A DNA stretch of 64,000 nt from Symbiodinium microadriaticum (GCA_001939145.1 LSRX01000522.1:110167-174166); one strand, 5' to 3'. Numbered from the stretch's first letter, positions 1 through 10,800 are shown. The notes: generated by a model from the letters alone, not told the origin. Translations and numbers: made by a program.

Positions 1-110
1 ACCACGTTGCCTCGGCAGCTAAGGTTTAGGAGTGTAGGGTTCAGGGTTTAGGGTTCAGGATTCAGGTTTTAGGGTTCAGGGTTTGGGGTGCAGGGGTTAA
101 AGGGTTTTGT
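1..110. repeat. Degenerate TTTAGGG array at window start
   Basis: Six or more TTTAGGG/TTCAGGG units from about 21, merging into a T-rich stretch. Confidence 0.8.
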
Positions 111-465
111 TTTTTTGTTAGAGAAACGTGGTGAAACAAGACGAGTAGCATCACAAACTCACACTACTTGCATTCAAGGGGTACATGCATGGGCATAGAG
201 CAACCCAGAAGCAAAGCCTGCCAACGATGTGCACCAAACATTCCAGGAAGTTCACTATTTATTGGTTTAGCCAGTTTAGCCTAGTTAATCCAATTTTCCG
301 TTTTTTCAGAGTGATCATCACTTCCCTGCTACATGAGATACTGTAGATTTCCCTTATACTCGCTTCCGTGCTACGACCTGAGAGTTGTAGACGTCCCTTG
401 TTGTTGCAGTCCTATAGAGGCACATATTCATATATACTTTGGGTCGGCTCAATGACTAATATGGG
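111..465. other. Unique DNA, no feature seen
   Basis: Stops occur in all frames; no hairpin element or RNA gene is evident. Confidence 0.5.
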
Positions 466-555
466 CGCCTTATAACCCATACTATTTTGGGGGGTTCCTG
501 ATCCTGATTATATTATGATAAACCCCAAAGCCCTGTTCTAATTATTCAGGCACCT
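466..555. mobile_element. Foldback element FB-I (reverse orientation)
   Basis: Reads as the reverse complement of the element at 37554, with GGGGTTCCT and TAATTATTCAGGCACC ends. Confidence 0.6.
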
Positions 556-560
556 AAATA

Positions 561-955
561 CTAAGCCCTAAACCCTAAACCCTATATTAAACTGATACTA
601 AAACCGAAACCCTAAACCCTGAAGCCTAAACTCTCAACCTTACATTAAACTGATACTAAACCCGAAACCCTAAAGCCTGAAGCCTAAACCCTAAACCTTA
701 TATTACACTGATACTAAACCCTAAAAACCCTAAAGCTTAAAGCCTAAACCCTAAACCCTATATTACACTGATACTAAACCCGAAACCCTAAACCCTAAAC
801 CTTATATTACACTGATACTAGATCCGAAACCCTAAACCCTAAACCCTACACCCTAAACCCTAAACCCTATATTACACTGAAACCCTAAACCTTATATTAC
901 ACTGATACTAAACCCGAAACCCTAAACCCTAAAGCCTAAACCCTAAACCCTAACT
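561..955. repeat. Tandem array: telomere-like repeat punctuated by a unique motif
   Basis: CCCTAAA units alternate with TATATTACACTGATAC about seven times (near 584, 641, 699, 759, 803, 868, 892) at variable spacing (24-65 bp). Copies differ slightly. Confidence 0.85.
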
Positions 956-1034
956 TCGGTTGCTTGCTCCTCCGCTTCTGGACCCGGAGAGCTGGACTCT
1001 CTCTGAGACTCTGCGAGTCATGGGCGTAGACTCC

Positions 1035-1205
1035 TTGGGTTTAGGGGTTTAGGGCGTTTCGGGGTTTAGAGTTTAGGGTTAGGGCGTTTCGGCGTTTAGG
1101 GTTTAGGGTTAAGGGGTTTAGAGTTTAGGGTTTAGGGGCTTATGGGTTTAGGGGTTTAGGGGTTTATGGGTTTGGGGTTTAGGGGTTTAGGGCTCAGGGT
1201 TTAAA
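1035..1205. repeat. TTTAGGG-type array
   Basis: Includes a GGGCGTTTCGG variant. Orientation is opposite to the array ending at 955, 80 bp away. Confidence 0.85.
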
Positions 1206-1353
1206 CTCCGTGCCTGTGTCAGGGCGACGTCCTCCTGCTGCGCCTTGCAGGCAGAGCGGACCAGTGCGGGAACTTCAACGAAGCTGGTGGGTTCAGGGTG
1301 TTCTAGCAGGCTGTGGGTGTGTTAGGCTGTAGCTATAGGGTTTAGGGTTTAGG

Positions 1354-1449
1354 GTCTCCGTGTAGTTCCTTTTCCAATTTTGTATGAAGGGTCCTACATG
1401 TCCTACAAGGTAACCCCAAAAAGGAACTACAATGGAGACTGTAGGTAGT
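1354..1449. mobile_element. Foldback FB-A, divergent subfamily
   Basis: Inverted arms GTCTCC-x-GTAGTTCC and GGAACTACAATGGAGAC. The arm variant GTCTCCAT is shared with the copy at 45150. Confidence 0.7.
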
Positions 1450-1529
1450 ACCCTGGCTTGGTTGAGTCCTGCAGGGCTTTCGGTCCAGAGTTTCGAGGAT
1501 GTTTGGGCTTTGGTGCTTAAGGCTTGCAG

Positions 1530-1582
1530 GATTAGGCTAGGGTTAGGGTTTTAGGGATTTAGGGTTTAGGGTAGGGTTTAGA
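1530..1582. repeat. Short TTTAGGG array
   Basis: About six units, partly degenerate. Confidence 0.75.
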
Positions 1583-1927
1583 GCTGTTGAAATGGGAAGA
1601 CTACTCTGTCGATATGGGTCTCACTCCAAGATCAGCGCGCGTGTTTCGCAGGGCCGTCTGAGACGCTACGTACTGAACCCTGAACTAAGCCCTTGTGGGA
1701 TTTCGGCTTCATCAGGTACCTTAAACAACGGGACTGCTTTCTGTAATTAGGTTCTTATTGTGAACCCTAGTTCACGGAGCAAGAACTGATTGGGACCCCA
1801 CAAGATTCGTAGGGTTTGGTAGCTCAAAGTCGCCGCTCATCCCTTAGGGTACCGAGACACACTCATGGCAAGATCTATATCAAAAGCCCTAGTCTACTGT
1901 AATTCTCCGGCGATATCAGCCAGCCGC
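1583..1927. other. Unique DNA, no feature seen
   Basis: Moderate GC content, no sustained frame, no foldback. Confidence 0.5.
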
Positions 1928-2335
1928 CGAACCCTAAACCCCTAAACCCTAGACCGTGAACCCCTTAAACCCCATTTAACCCCTGAGCCTTAAACCCCCG
2001 AAGCCTTAAACCCTAAACCCTAGAAGCCTTAAACCCTAAACCCCCGAAGCCCTATAAACCCTAATCCCTAATCCCCTCAGCTAAACTCCGACAGCACTAA
2101 AGCCGAAAGTCCCCCAAAATCCTAAGCCCCCACACCCCAAACGCGTTAAACCCTGCACACCTTAAGGTGATCAAGCCCTGAACCCGAATTGATTATGAAT
2201 GCACCTAAACTTAAACACAATTAAGCCCTAGTATTAAGAATACACCTAAACCCTATTAAACCCCTAATTTCTTATGAACACACCTAAACACTCAACCCTG
2301 AAGCCCTAAACCCTAAACCGAACCCCATCCCGAAC
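1928..2335. repeat. CCCTAAA-type array, degenerating rightwards
   Basis: Clean units to about 2070, then increasingly diverged (CACCTAAAC, GATTATGAA). Confidence 0.75.
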
Positions 2336-2431
2336 CCCTACACAGAAGAGGCTCGAAAGCAAGGATCCGTGCCATCCTCGGTTCTGGGAGGCAGCCTTCA
2401 AGGCCTTACCAATAGGCCCCTAATTTAAGAG

Positions 2432-2536
2432 GTTAGGGTTTAGGGTTCTAGGGTTTAGGGCTTAGGGTTTTAGGGTTTAGGGCTTAGGGTTTTAGGGTTT
2501 AGGGTTTAGGGTTCTAGGGTTTAGGGTTCTAGGGTT
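2432..2536. repeat. TTTAGGG-type array
   Basis: TTCTAGGGTTTAGGGCTTAGGG pattern repeated. Confidence 0.85.
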
Positions 2537-2564
2537 GGCCTGAACTGTAATATAGAGGTCGGAA

Positions 2565-2639
2565 CAATTGTAGTAGTAGTAGTAGTAGTAGTAGTAGAAG
2601 TAGCACGAGTAGTAGTAGTAGTAGTAGTAGAAGTAGCAC

Positions 2640-2684
<45 letters not shown>

Positions 2685-2693
2685 AAGTAGCAC
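2565..2693. repeat. (TAG)n microsatellite with interspersed AAGTAGCACG
   Basis: Three blocks of TAG/AGT triplets, each closed by AAGTAGCACG, so a higher-order repeat is present. Confidence 0.9.
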
Positions 2694-3315
2694 GGATGAG
2701 GGCTTAGGATTTCGTTTTAGGGCTTACACGTAACATTTGCGGTCCCTGTTTGTAGCACAAAAAAGTTACATTTAAGATGCTATAACATACCCCAAAGCCC
2801 AGTCTTATGAGTGCTCCAAAAATAGGGGACTCGGGTGTCAGAGGTGAGGTCTAAGTCTCGGTTCAGGGTGTAGGAGCTGATTGGTGGATCTGAAGTTTCA
2901 GGGTTTCAAGCATCATATTAGGGGGCCTCAGGAATTGACTGGACCAAGGTTTGCATGGAATCTAAAGCTCAACCCTTACCCTTAAGATCCAGGGCACAGG
3001 GCCAAGGCCAGCAAATACTTTCCTTAGTCGGGTTTAATTGAAGATGGAGCTTCGGGGTCTAGGGTGTGATGCCGGGGGGGGGTGTAAAGTCATCAAACTG
3101 GTGCTGAAGGGTTTTATTGTAAATAGATGTCCAACTTCGGAGTTTGTCCCTAGATCCTAGAATCTGCAGCTTACCTAGATTTTAGGGTTTCGGGTATAGG
3201 GTGAAGAGATTGGGGGCCGAAGGTATGGATTCTAGGGAAGCTTCCACGTGCTTCACGAAAAGGGGACCTTAGTCACTGAGATGAGGTTCATGGTTTAGGG
3301 TTTAGGGTTTGAGGT
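2694..3315. other. Mostly unique DNA
   Basis: No gene seen. Isolated telomere-like heptamers occur near 3185 and 3295. Confidence 0.5.
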
Positions 3316-3400
3316 GTACCTGGACCCCCAAAGTATGTAGAATAACAGCCTTTTTATGGGTTTTGGGCCTATATTTTACCTACTTTTGGGGGGTAAGGTA
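3316..3400. mobile_element. Foldback FB-H
   Basis: Arms TACCTGGACCCCCAAAGTA and TACTTTTGGGG...AGGTA. It ends in TA on both sides and is next to a TTTAGGG unit. Confidence 0.75.
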
Positions 3401-3539
3401 GGGTTTAGGGTTCAGGTCTCCGCGGCGTGGTCATTGCCAGCAGGTCCATGCGCCTGCAAAGCATAGACTTGCACATTAACCATGCCGTGCCGAAAGATCT
3501 TTGCAGCCACAGCAAACACCATAAAACCTAGGCACACAT

Positions 3540-3643
3540 GGGTATATAGTTCTCTTAACTAGGGTCCCTTTTAGGGTCCCTTTCGCAAGGGTGCCATACT
3601 CTAATGGGGGCCTAAAAAGGGACTTTAATTTAGAGAACTACCC
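3540..3643. mobile_element. Foldback FB-F with 4-bp target duplication
   Basis: Arms GGGTA..GTTCTC and GAGAACTACCC. ACAT flanks it on both sides (3536-3539, 3644-3647). Confidence 0.8.
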
Positions 3644-3702
3644 ACATGCACTGGAGTGGCTTTAGGAAACCCTTGCAAATCAGCCCCATCCCATAACCGT
3701 AA

Positions 3703-3930
3703 ACCACCAAACCCTAGACCCTAAACCCCTAAACCCTAAACCCTAGACCTAGACCCTAGACCCTAAACCCCTAAACCCTAAACCCCTAAACCCTAGACCC
3801 TAAACCCTAAACCCTAACCCCCTAAACCCTAGACCCTAAACCCCTAAACCCTAAACCCTAGACCTAGACCCTAGACCCTAAACCCCTAAACCCTAAACCC
3901 CTAAACCCTAGACCCTAAACCCCTGAGCCC
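3703..3930. repeat. CCCTAAA array with CCCTAGACCTAGA higher-order unit
   Basis: A segment of about 120 bp containing CCTAGACCTAGACCCTAGA occurs twice, indicating secondary duplication within the array. Confidence 0.9.
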
Positions 3931-4112
3931 TAAAGCTTTGATGTCAAGCCGCAGTCAGGTCGGGAGTTGACCCTGAACCCTACACGGGCCGGACACCCTA
4001 AAGCCTAAAGCCCTAAACTTTCTGTCAGGGGAGCTTAAAAAACAACGACAGAACACAGAAATTCACTGAAACCCTAAAGCCTAAACCCGAAACTCTAAAA
4101 CTCTAAAACCCT

Positions 4113-4207
4113 ACCGGGACCCTAAATAGGATACATTTTTTGTGGACGTATATAAGGAAACCCTAAGAAGGAGCCCTAAACTGGTAGGTTCTTTGGGGCT
4201 TAGGTAA
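4113..4207. mobile_element. Degenerate foldback, FB-H like
   Basis: CTACCGGGACCCTAAATAGG and GGTAGGTTCTTTGGGGCTTAGGTA are imperfect arms, resembling the copy at 30254. Confidence 0.45.
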
Positions 4208-4255
4208 AGGGAGCAAAGCGTCTCTAGGGTTTAGGGTTTAGGGTAGGGCCCATCC

Positions 4256-4310
4256 ATAGTTCAGGGTCCTTAAGGATTAAGGTAATGCAGGATTTATATC
4301 ATCAACAGTA
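4256..4310. mobile_element. FB-B, right part only
   Basis: Ends GGTAATGCAGGATTTATATC then ATCAACAG-TA. The left arm is missing. Confidence 0.7.
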
Positions 4311-4392
4311 GAGCACCCGAGACTGCTAGTCCTCACGAGCAAAGATGCCACGTCGGCTACATACCTTGATCCATGCATCGATTTTAGGTCCT

Positions 4393-4493
4393 GCCCATAG
4401 GCCCCTAAGTAGTTTCTTTTTTGGGATTACATTATAGGCATTATAGGAGTCTAAATATAAACCATAAAAAGGAACTACTTAAGGGCCTATGGG
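4393..4493. mobile_element. Foldback FB-A
   Basis: Arms CCCATAGGCCCCTAAGTAGT and ACTTAAGGGCCTATGGG; TA follows on the right, TG precedes on the left. Confidence 0.8.
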
Positions 4494-4601
4494 TACTTTA
4501 TTGATTGAAGTGTTGAGCTCGTAGCATCCTGAAGCGCGTAGAAGATCATCTGTCAGAGATTGCATGCATAGCACCGTTCTGCAAGACAGCACCCAGAAAA
4601 A

Positions 4602-4800
4602 CTTTACACCCTAAACCCTAAACCCCTAAACCCCGAAACCCTAATCCCTACGTAAGTGGCCCCAGAATCCCTGGACCCTGAAAGTCCTAAACCCTGAACC
4701 ACCTCCGAAACCGAAACCCCTAAACCCTAAACGGCCCTAAACCCTACATCCCAAAACCCCTACACCGTAAAGCCCTAAACCCCTAAACCCCTGTAACCTG
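4602..4800. repeat. CCCTAAA-type array, degenerate
   Basis: Clean at both ends with CCGAAAC and CCTGGAC variants between. Confidence 0.75.
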
Positions 4801-5166
4801 GACCTCAACCTTTTGGCCATCGCGGTTTGTTTCACTTACCCGATGGCTTCTTTCTGCTGGCCGCGAAGACGTCGGCGAGTCGTCCGATCCTCAAATAGGT
4901 GTATTTTTGTACAGGGGGTTTTGGGGTTTAGGGTGTTCAGTTATTGGACTTGACTTAGGTTTGTGTAGAGGTTTTGGTATTTGGGCTTCAGGGTTTAAGG
5001 CTTTCGGGTCTCGTGGTTCGGTTTTTGGAGGGTTTGGGGTTTGGGGGGGTTGTAGTAGAGGTTGTGTGAGGGTTTTCTTCTTCCTTTTCCGAGGTGTGAC
5101 AGTAATCCTGATTCTATTGATTTTTTTTGTGCACAAAAAATGCCCCAAAGTCCCATGTTAACAGTT
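4801..5166. other. G/T-rich degenerate telomere-like DNA
   Basis: Open frames of about 85 codons on both strands here are translations of degenerate heptamers (KPLN, GFG patterns), not genes. Confidence 0.6.
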
Positions 5167-5167
5167 A

Positions 5168-5277
5168 CCAAGGTCCATGTGCCCCAGTATATTATATTGT
5201 ATACTTTGGCCTTAAAGTAGTCCCTATCTAGGTACTTGAGGGCCAAGTTGTGTACTATTTGGGTCCTTGGACCTTTG
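5168..5277. mobile_element. Foldback FB-D
   Basis: Arms CCAAGGTCCATGTGCCC and GGGTCCTTGGACCTTTGG with an A/T-rich centre containing CCTTAAAGTAGTCCCTAT. Confidence 0.7.
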
Positions 5278-5396
5278 GTGGGAGTTCTGTATAGTGGCTA
5301 TTGTTAGGGCTAGGCCATCCCACAGGCTCTAACACGCCTGAATACCTAGCCCTGATCACGACTATTGACATCTACTACTTAGCCTGCAAGAGAACT

Positions 5397-5628
5397 GAAC
5401 CCTAAACCCTAAACCCCTAAACCCTAACCCCTAAACCCTAAACCCTAAACCCCTAAACCCTAACCCCTAAACCCTAAACCCTAAACCCCTAAACCCCTAA
5501 ACCCCTAAAGCCTAAACCCTAAACCCTGAACCCCTAAACCCTAAACCCTAAGCCCTAAACCCCTAAACCCCTAAACCCCTAAACCCCTACAACCCTAAAA
5601 CCCTAAACCCCTTAACCCCTAAACCCCG
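5397..5628. repeat. CCCTAAA array
   Basis: Among the cleanest arrays, mixing 7-mers with CCCCTAAA 8-mers. Confidence 0.95.
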
Positions 5629-5709
5629 TCAGAGAAGCTGTGCAGGCCCCAGATTAGCAGAGCTCCCTTTCTCTATCCGGGCAGGGCTCTTCACTATCTC
5701 CCATCTTCT

Positions 5710-6000
5710 CAACCCTAAAAACCCTGAACCCCGAAGGCCCTAAACCCTACACCCTAAACCCTGGACCCTAAAACCCTAAGTCGGAGGACGATGCCCACGT
5801 AATGTGCAGGTTTAGGGTTTAGGGTTTAGGCCGTCGCCGCGAAGCAGGAAGCCCAAACGCAGCTTGAAACCGACCCAAAACCAAAAACTCTGAATAGCCC
5901 GTTGCAACCTCCTCGCCTTTAAACCCTAAACCCTAAGCCCTTCCGACCTACTGCTGGAAGGACAAAAGGCCTGCAAACAAGCGAAACCCTAAACCCTAAA
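5710..6000. repeat. Mixed telomere-like patches in unique DNA
   Basis: CCCTAAA patches at 5712-5780, 5920-5935 and 5985-6000, and TTTAGGG at 5809-5828: opposite orientations within 100 bp. Confidence 0.7.
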
Positions 6001-6100
6001 CGTTACAACTCTGAACGTGGGCCAAGGCCGGTCTTGCGGCTCCAGCGGCATGTGCTTGGGTCGTGTTTCAGGCCGTAGGGCCCTGAATGATTATGCCACG

Positions 6101-6178
6101 GATGAAGGTAGGTGGGATATTCCCAAAGAAGAGTCCTTATATAACGGATCCGTAATCCTACCTACCTTCATCCCACCT
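6101..6178. mobile_element. Foldback FB-U
   Basis: GATGAAGGTAGGT pairs with ACCTACCTTCATC (13 bp), plus GGTGGGAT/ATCCCACC. Single copy. Confidence 0.55.
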
Positions 6179-6380
6179 TTTGAGGCCTCCGATCATGACA
6201 AGAATTGGGTGTGGGGGTTCTTGAAGGGGTGTTCTTTGAAGGGATATCTTCAAAGGGCTCTTACAGGATTTGGTATCATCTAGGGGCTTTGATAAGTAGA
6301 CTAGGGTTTTGGGGTGTTACCACTTCCATTGATTTTCGGTGAGCATATGGCCCGATGCACCCGAAGAGCCAAGACCACAG

Positions 6381-6489
6381 CCCAAAGGGTCCTAGGTGCT
6401 GTTAGGGGGCATACTTCCCCAAATCATAATAGTAATTCCTAATATAGAAACCCTACATTCGACTGTATAGGTACTTTGGACTCTTTGGG
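6381..6489. mobile_element. Foldback FB-M
   Basis: Arms CCCAAAGGGTCCTAGGT and TACTTTGGACTCTTTGGG. Related copies lie at 14663 and 54607. Confidence 0.65.
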
Positions 6490-7039
6490 CAGTACAACTT
6501 GGCGCTATTAGGGAGAGACTATGGCTCGCCTCAGGGGTCGAGAGTTGGGAACCGATCCTTGTTTAAGCCGTATCGAAGCACGCTCTCGCTTTCTCTCTCT
6601 GTTGCAAGGAATAAGGGATGTGCACAGCATCCGAAACCTTACGATTGCAAGAGCGTGTGCGTACTAGAACATATGAGTTGGGTTGCTTTGCCCGCCTCAT
6701 AGTTTAGGGTTCGTTTAGCTCCGCAGGGCACTGCCTCAGAACTGCAGCAACCACAGGAACGTAGGGCTCGAGGGTCTGCCGCCTGCCAAAGGGAAGGGTT
6801 TGAACTATGGCATTTACATGCCTCATAACCCCTACCAGCGCCAAAGCCCTGCTCCTACTAAACCCCAGATCCGACCCTTCAGCTTGAACTGAGGGTACTT
6901 GTTGAATATATAGGGACAGAATTGGATTAAGGGTTCGCGGGTGACAAAGAACAGAGGCCCTGAGCACCCGAAACCCTAAATTCGAAGCCCGAAGCCCGCA
7001 AGTCTAAGTTCTGGACTTGCGGGTTCCTTGATGTATGCA
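6490..7039. other. Unique DNA with short frames, no gene recognised
   Basis: Frames of 67-87 codons on opposing strands overlap with no protein-like features. Confidence 0.5.
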
Positions 7040-7130
7040 TACCCATAGGCTCCTAGGTAGTTCCTTTTTGTGGTTTATATTTAGAATCCTATAAGGTAAT
7101 CCCCAAAAAGGAACTACTAAGGAGCCCATG
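7040..7130. mobile_element. Foldback FB-A
   Basis: Arms ACCCATAGGCTCCTAGGTAG and CTACTAAGGAGCCCATG around a 35-bp centre. Confidence 0.8.
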
Positions 7131-7568
7131 CATAGTTTGCCACCCTTCCAAAACAAACTCATTCCCAAACCCGAGCTTACGTTCGCGACCAGGGCGTTGG
7201 CGGGTCGAGCCAAGGCTTCGTGGGCTCTGGCCTCATGTCTGACCAGCAGCACCGGCATTCCAAAGGTTGCTGATTCTTAGAAATCCTTTTAGTGGAGACT
7301 TTCTTCAATTGTTGTAAAGTCCCCATATTGGTAGTTCTCAAGATATTCCAGAATGTTCCATGCAAGCAACTTTCCATGTTCTAGGCCTATCACGGTTGGT
7401 TCTGACAGAGCATGGATGCTTGTGAGAAGATGCTGCCAACTCAAAGCCCCACAGGCTCCAAAGTATGTGGCAAATGAGGTAATCTGATGTGTCTTAAATT
7501 AAAACTACACTGCGGTCTGTAGCTTGTGAAGTCGGTGCTTATTTGGTTATTAGTCCATGCATGCGGAT
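7131..7568. other. Unique DNA, no feature seen
   Basis: No sustained frame and no inverted repeat of note. Confidence 0.5.
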
Positions 7569-7569
7569 G

Positions 7570-7601
<32 letters not shown>

Positions 7602-7642
7602 CCTATCTACCTATCTACCTATCTACCTATCTACCTATCTAC

Positions 7643-7673
<31 letters not shown>

Positions 7674-7745
7674 CCCATCTACCTATGCACTCATGTATCT
7701 ATACATGACCCAATATGTATGTATATATATATATATATATATATA
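7569..7745. repeat. (CTAT)n/(CTAC)n then (AT)n microsatellites
   Basis: About 120 bases of CTAT/CTAC with internal CTACCTAT alternation, then TATGTATATATATA. The YLSI-type ORFs here are artefacts. Confidence 0.95.
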
Positions 7746-7944
7746 CGCACACACCCGCACACACACTTTTTGTTTATGTGCATGCACACATTCAGACTAT
7801 CATTACCATCGGTATTATCGTCAGGATTTGTTTAAGTTTATGTATTTGTAAAGCTATTCATGTATATGTTTTGTTAGTAGCTGTTAGTATCACTTATTTG
7901 TTCGTATTTTACTCCATGTATAGTTAAAAATAAAAAATGTATGT

Positions 7945-7985
7945 ATGTATATATACATATATATATATATATGTACATACATACA
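7945..7985. repeat. Palindromic ATGT/AT/ACAT microsatellite
   Basis: TATGTATGTATATATACATA... forms a near-perfect self-complementary tract. Confidence 0.8.
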
Positions 7986-8157
7986 CATACTGGTGTGAGT
8001 GTTATCAGTGGTTGTACTCTTGTTGTTATCTCCATCGTTCCTACTTTCCTCATAGCAGCGCTTGTGTCGAAGTGCTTACTGTATAGGTTATGATAGGGAT
8101 ATGGACCTCGGCGGGTTCATGTTGAAGACCAACGGAACAAGCTGATGATCCCATGGC

Positions 8158-8823
8158 ATGAGATGTGAAGACAGAGCTGCTGTCAAACAGAATGTGCCAG
8201 AAGCCGCCTGCGTCGAGCTTTCGCCAGGTCAGAGAGTTGTAGTATGTTGTAGTTCATCTGAAAATCCAGCAATTCCACACATGCCGTTTACCCGTCTGGT
8301 TTGCTGCGCCACGGTGCTGGTCGGATTGCCAGTTGAAGGCTTCCGACCCTCTGCTTCGGAGTCGACAGTCGCAGACCAAGCTCGCGATGACGTGTGTTGC
8401 TGCAAGTCTTCGATTGGGGAATACAAGCCGCTCAGCTCCACAGAAACTCACATCGTTCCGATGCAGGACTACCATTGCAAGAGGTTCAAGCAAGTCCGGC
8501 CAGACCGTCCCTTTTGGTGGTGGGGGTCGAAGTGTTGCTGGACCAGCGGATACGCCTGCACGCCTACCATAGGCTTTCTCATGATGCACAACGACGGTGG
8601 GGACAAAGTCTCAGACGAAGCAGAGAAGGCGAAGTGGTGCCCGGTGTCGTCTCCACAGGGTGCCGTGGGACCTGTGGACCCCACCATGGCCTATAACCAG
8701 AACATCGAGTACCTGAACACCAAAATCATGACGACACTGATCCAGAATGCGGCAGGAGTCGCCCATAATCGGGACGAGGGTGATACCATTGCCCCCATCC
8801 CCCCAAATCCTATTCCACAATAA
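8158..8823 (+). CDS. Anonymous ORF, 221 codons
   Basis: This is the longest ATG-initiated frame outside the viral-like locus (ATG 8158, TAA 8821). Its Cys-rich N-terminal half includes CCC and WWWGSKCCW. The C-terminal part (GGDKVSDEAEKAKW onward) is charged and more protein-like, ending in a Pro-rich tail. I recognise no domain or signal peptide. Two other frames stay open for 80-100 codons in the same stretch, so it may be GC-driven chance or one exon of a split gene. It sits alone between a microsatellite cluster and a telomere-like block. Confidence 0.35.
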   Translation: MRCEDRAAVKQNVPEAACVELSPGQRVVVCCSSSENPAIPHMPFTRLVCCATVLVGLPVEGFRPSASESTVADQARDDVCCCKSSIGEYKPLSSTETHIVPMQDYHCKRFKQVRPDRPFWWWGSKCCWTSGYACTPTIGFLMMHNDGGDKVSDEAEKAKWCPVSSPQGAVGPVDPTMAYNQNIEYLNTKIMTTLIQNAAGVAHNRDEGDTIAPIPPNPIPQ

Positions 8824-9244
8824 GAAGCTTAATACGGACTCTACGGGGGGATACTGTTCCCCGTAACCCTCTACCCGAAGCCCCAAGCGCCACAATGGGG
8901 ACTATAAGACTATAAGGGAATATTGTTACACTTTACCCTACTCCCTCAAACCCTATAAACTCTAAGCCTAGACCTTCATGAGCCCGAAGCACCATAGCTA
9001 TATATGGATACTATTACCGCAAGCCCTATAGCCCAAAACCCGTAAAACCCAACCCTTATAAATTCGATCCCTACACCTTATACCCTAAACCCTAAACCCC
9101 AAAACCCTAAACCCCAAAACCCTAAAGGATTCGCTGCGGGCAGCGGGGGGGTTCCCCACAGCACCGGCGCCTTTTCGAAGTTCGCCAGTGACCTCAAAAC
9201 CTGCGACAGAGCCGGTGAAGTTGCCTACCTGGGCTTAGGGCTTC
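8824..9244. other. Degenerate CCCTA-like DNA with a small CCCTAAA array
   Basis: Repeated CTATAAGACTATAAGGGAATA-like and CCCGTAAAACCC motifs; clear heptamers at 9076-9125. Confidence 0.6.
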
Positions 9245-9248
9245 TTTT

Positions 9249-9347
9249 CTGGGTCCTTGTTGCATACAATTTTACATTTTTGTTCTAACAAAACCCTAAT
9301 AAGGATTAGAAATCATCATTTTTAATATGGTTCCAACAGGGAACCAG
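9249..9347. mobile_element. Foldback FB-C with TTTT target duplication
   Basis: 99 bp. Arms CTGGGTCCTTGTTGCATAC and TTCCAACAGGGAACCAG. TTTT lies at 9245-9248 and 9348-9351. The centre has CTAATAAGGATTAGAAATCATC, shared with the other copies. Confidence 0.9.
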
Positions 9348-9709
9348 TTTTAGGGTGTAGGGTTATAAGGTTGAGGGTTTAGGCTTGAATTGCTTAGACC
9401 AAAAATCGTTATGAGCATCAACTTTTTCTATTTATTTCATAACGGCTTTTGTAAGGAGCAGGTACAAAAGTATTATACCACGCTACGCTACAATATGCTA
9501 TGAAGTTCGCTATAATTTGTCGTAGAGCAAGTAAATCTCAACTCGCTATGAGCTACTGCAATGCGGACCTGCCAGCTGAGTAAGTAACGCTTACAACCCT
9601 GCGGGGTACTAACTAGATATAAACCGATAGAATCCGAAACTGGACAAGTCAGGTTGCGCTTGGGAATGGCTTCCGGGGCATCCAAAAGGACCTTGGTGCC
9701 GGCACATCG

Positions 9710-10015
9710 ATGCTAGAGACACTGTCGCGGGAGCGGCAGAAGATTGCCTGGAAGTACAGTGACGGGATAATCACGTCGGAGTACAGTGACGGGCAGCTCA
9801 CGTCGGAGTGGATGCACATTGATGTGGACGAGAGCCGGGAGCGTCAAGTGAACAACAAGACTTTCTTGTCCGTGCCCCTTGAACAGGCAAGCTGTATCGA
9901 ACTCGATCAAGGACTCGGGTTCGTATGCATCCGTCGGGACCGTTTCGGACGTGGCTTCTCCATGCAAGCACAGGTGAGTCTGAAGCAGCAAATCCAGGTC
10001 AAATGCTCCGGTTGA
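9710..10015 (+). CDS. Anonymous ORF, 101 codons, with in-frame tandem repeat
   Basis: The frame runs from ATG 9710 to TGA 10013. A 27-bp tandem duplication (9755-9781, 9782-9808) repeats YSDG-x2-TSE in frame, followed by a charged, hydrophilic stretch and a Phe/Gly/Arg-rich part. No family is recognised. A 155-codon frame on the opposite strand (9713-10180) covers the same DNA, so the coding strand, if any, is undecided. A downstream GT could be a splice donor, but I see no partner exon. Confidence 0.3.
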   Translation: MLETLSRERQKIAWKYSDGIITSEYSDGQLTSEWMHIDVDESRERQVNNKTFLSVPLEQASCIELDQGLGFVCIRRDRFGRGFSMQAQVSLKQQIQVKCSG

Positions 10016-10454
10016 GCATGTTGCTCCCAAAGTCTGCAGGACTGCACGAATCGTCATGTAGAAAGAAAGGGCGTTTCCGGCACAGTCAATTGAATCAGGG
10101 TCACCTTTTCCCGGGCGCTCCCAAAAAGCCGATAGCCTTAGTACCTTAGCTCTACTTTTAAAACCACTTAGCCCTTGCACTCTAAACCACTAACCGCTAA
10201 ATGCTCAGTCATCATAATATGATATATTATATGACACATGATGCCTAAATTACAACCTAAATCGTATCCCCACAACACCGTGGACAATGCCTGTAGAAAC
10301 ATACCACACACTTCAGAACCATGAAATGAAGCCTTGACGAAGACCTTAAACAAAGCTCTGAGGTGGCTCTCTTCCTTCGCGGCCGCCGCGAGCGAGACTA
10401 CAGGCTCGAGCCATTTGCGACCCTCTTGGATTCGGCTTTTGATAAGAGCGCACT
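10016..10454. other. Unique DNA, no gene recognised
   Basis: Includes ATATGATATATTATATGACA near 10218 (A/T palindrome). Otherwise featureless. Confidence 0.5.
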
Positions 10455-10480
10455 TACCTCCCTCTCTCTTTCTCTCTCTT

Positions 10481-10516
<36 letters not shown>

Positions 10517-10654
10517 CGTTTGTTACGGTGTAGGATTGTTAGTCTAAACTTTGCTTCTTAATATGTGCATATATATATATATATATATATATAATTTCTC
10601 CGTACACACATACCTACGTACGTGCATACATACATATATATATATATGTCTATA

Positions 10655-10691
<37 letters not shown>

Positions 10692-10800
10692 GTACGTACG
10701 AATAAATAGAGAGAGATGTGCATGCCTGCCTGTTCGTTTGTTTATTGCAGATGCATGTGTATGCAATCGTGCATGTATGTGTGTACGTCTCTATTGTATG
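10455..10800. repeat. (CTCTTT)n, (CT)n and (AT)n microsatellite cluster
   Basis: Pyrimidine tract 10457-10515, then AT blocks 10567-10592, 10633-10692, then TGTATG-type sequence. Confidence 0.9.

Noticed and set aside
1-110. True chromosome end at the window start
   Set aside because: The array is short and degenerate, and similar arrays occur throughout in both orientations.
561-955. CRISPR-like array (repeat with variable spacers)
   Set aside because: Spacers are telomere-like heptamers and the genome is eukaryotic; no Cas-like gene.
9713-10180. 155-codon reverse-strand frame
   Set aside because: Overlaps a forward frame with an in-frame 27-bp tandem repeat; neither is recognised, so only the forward one is listed with low confidence.
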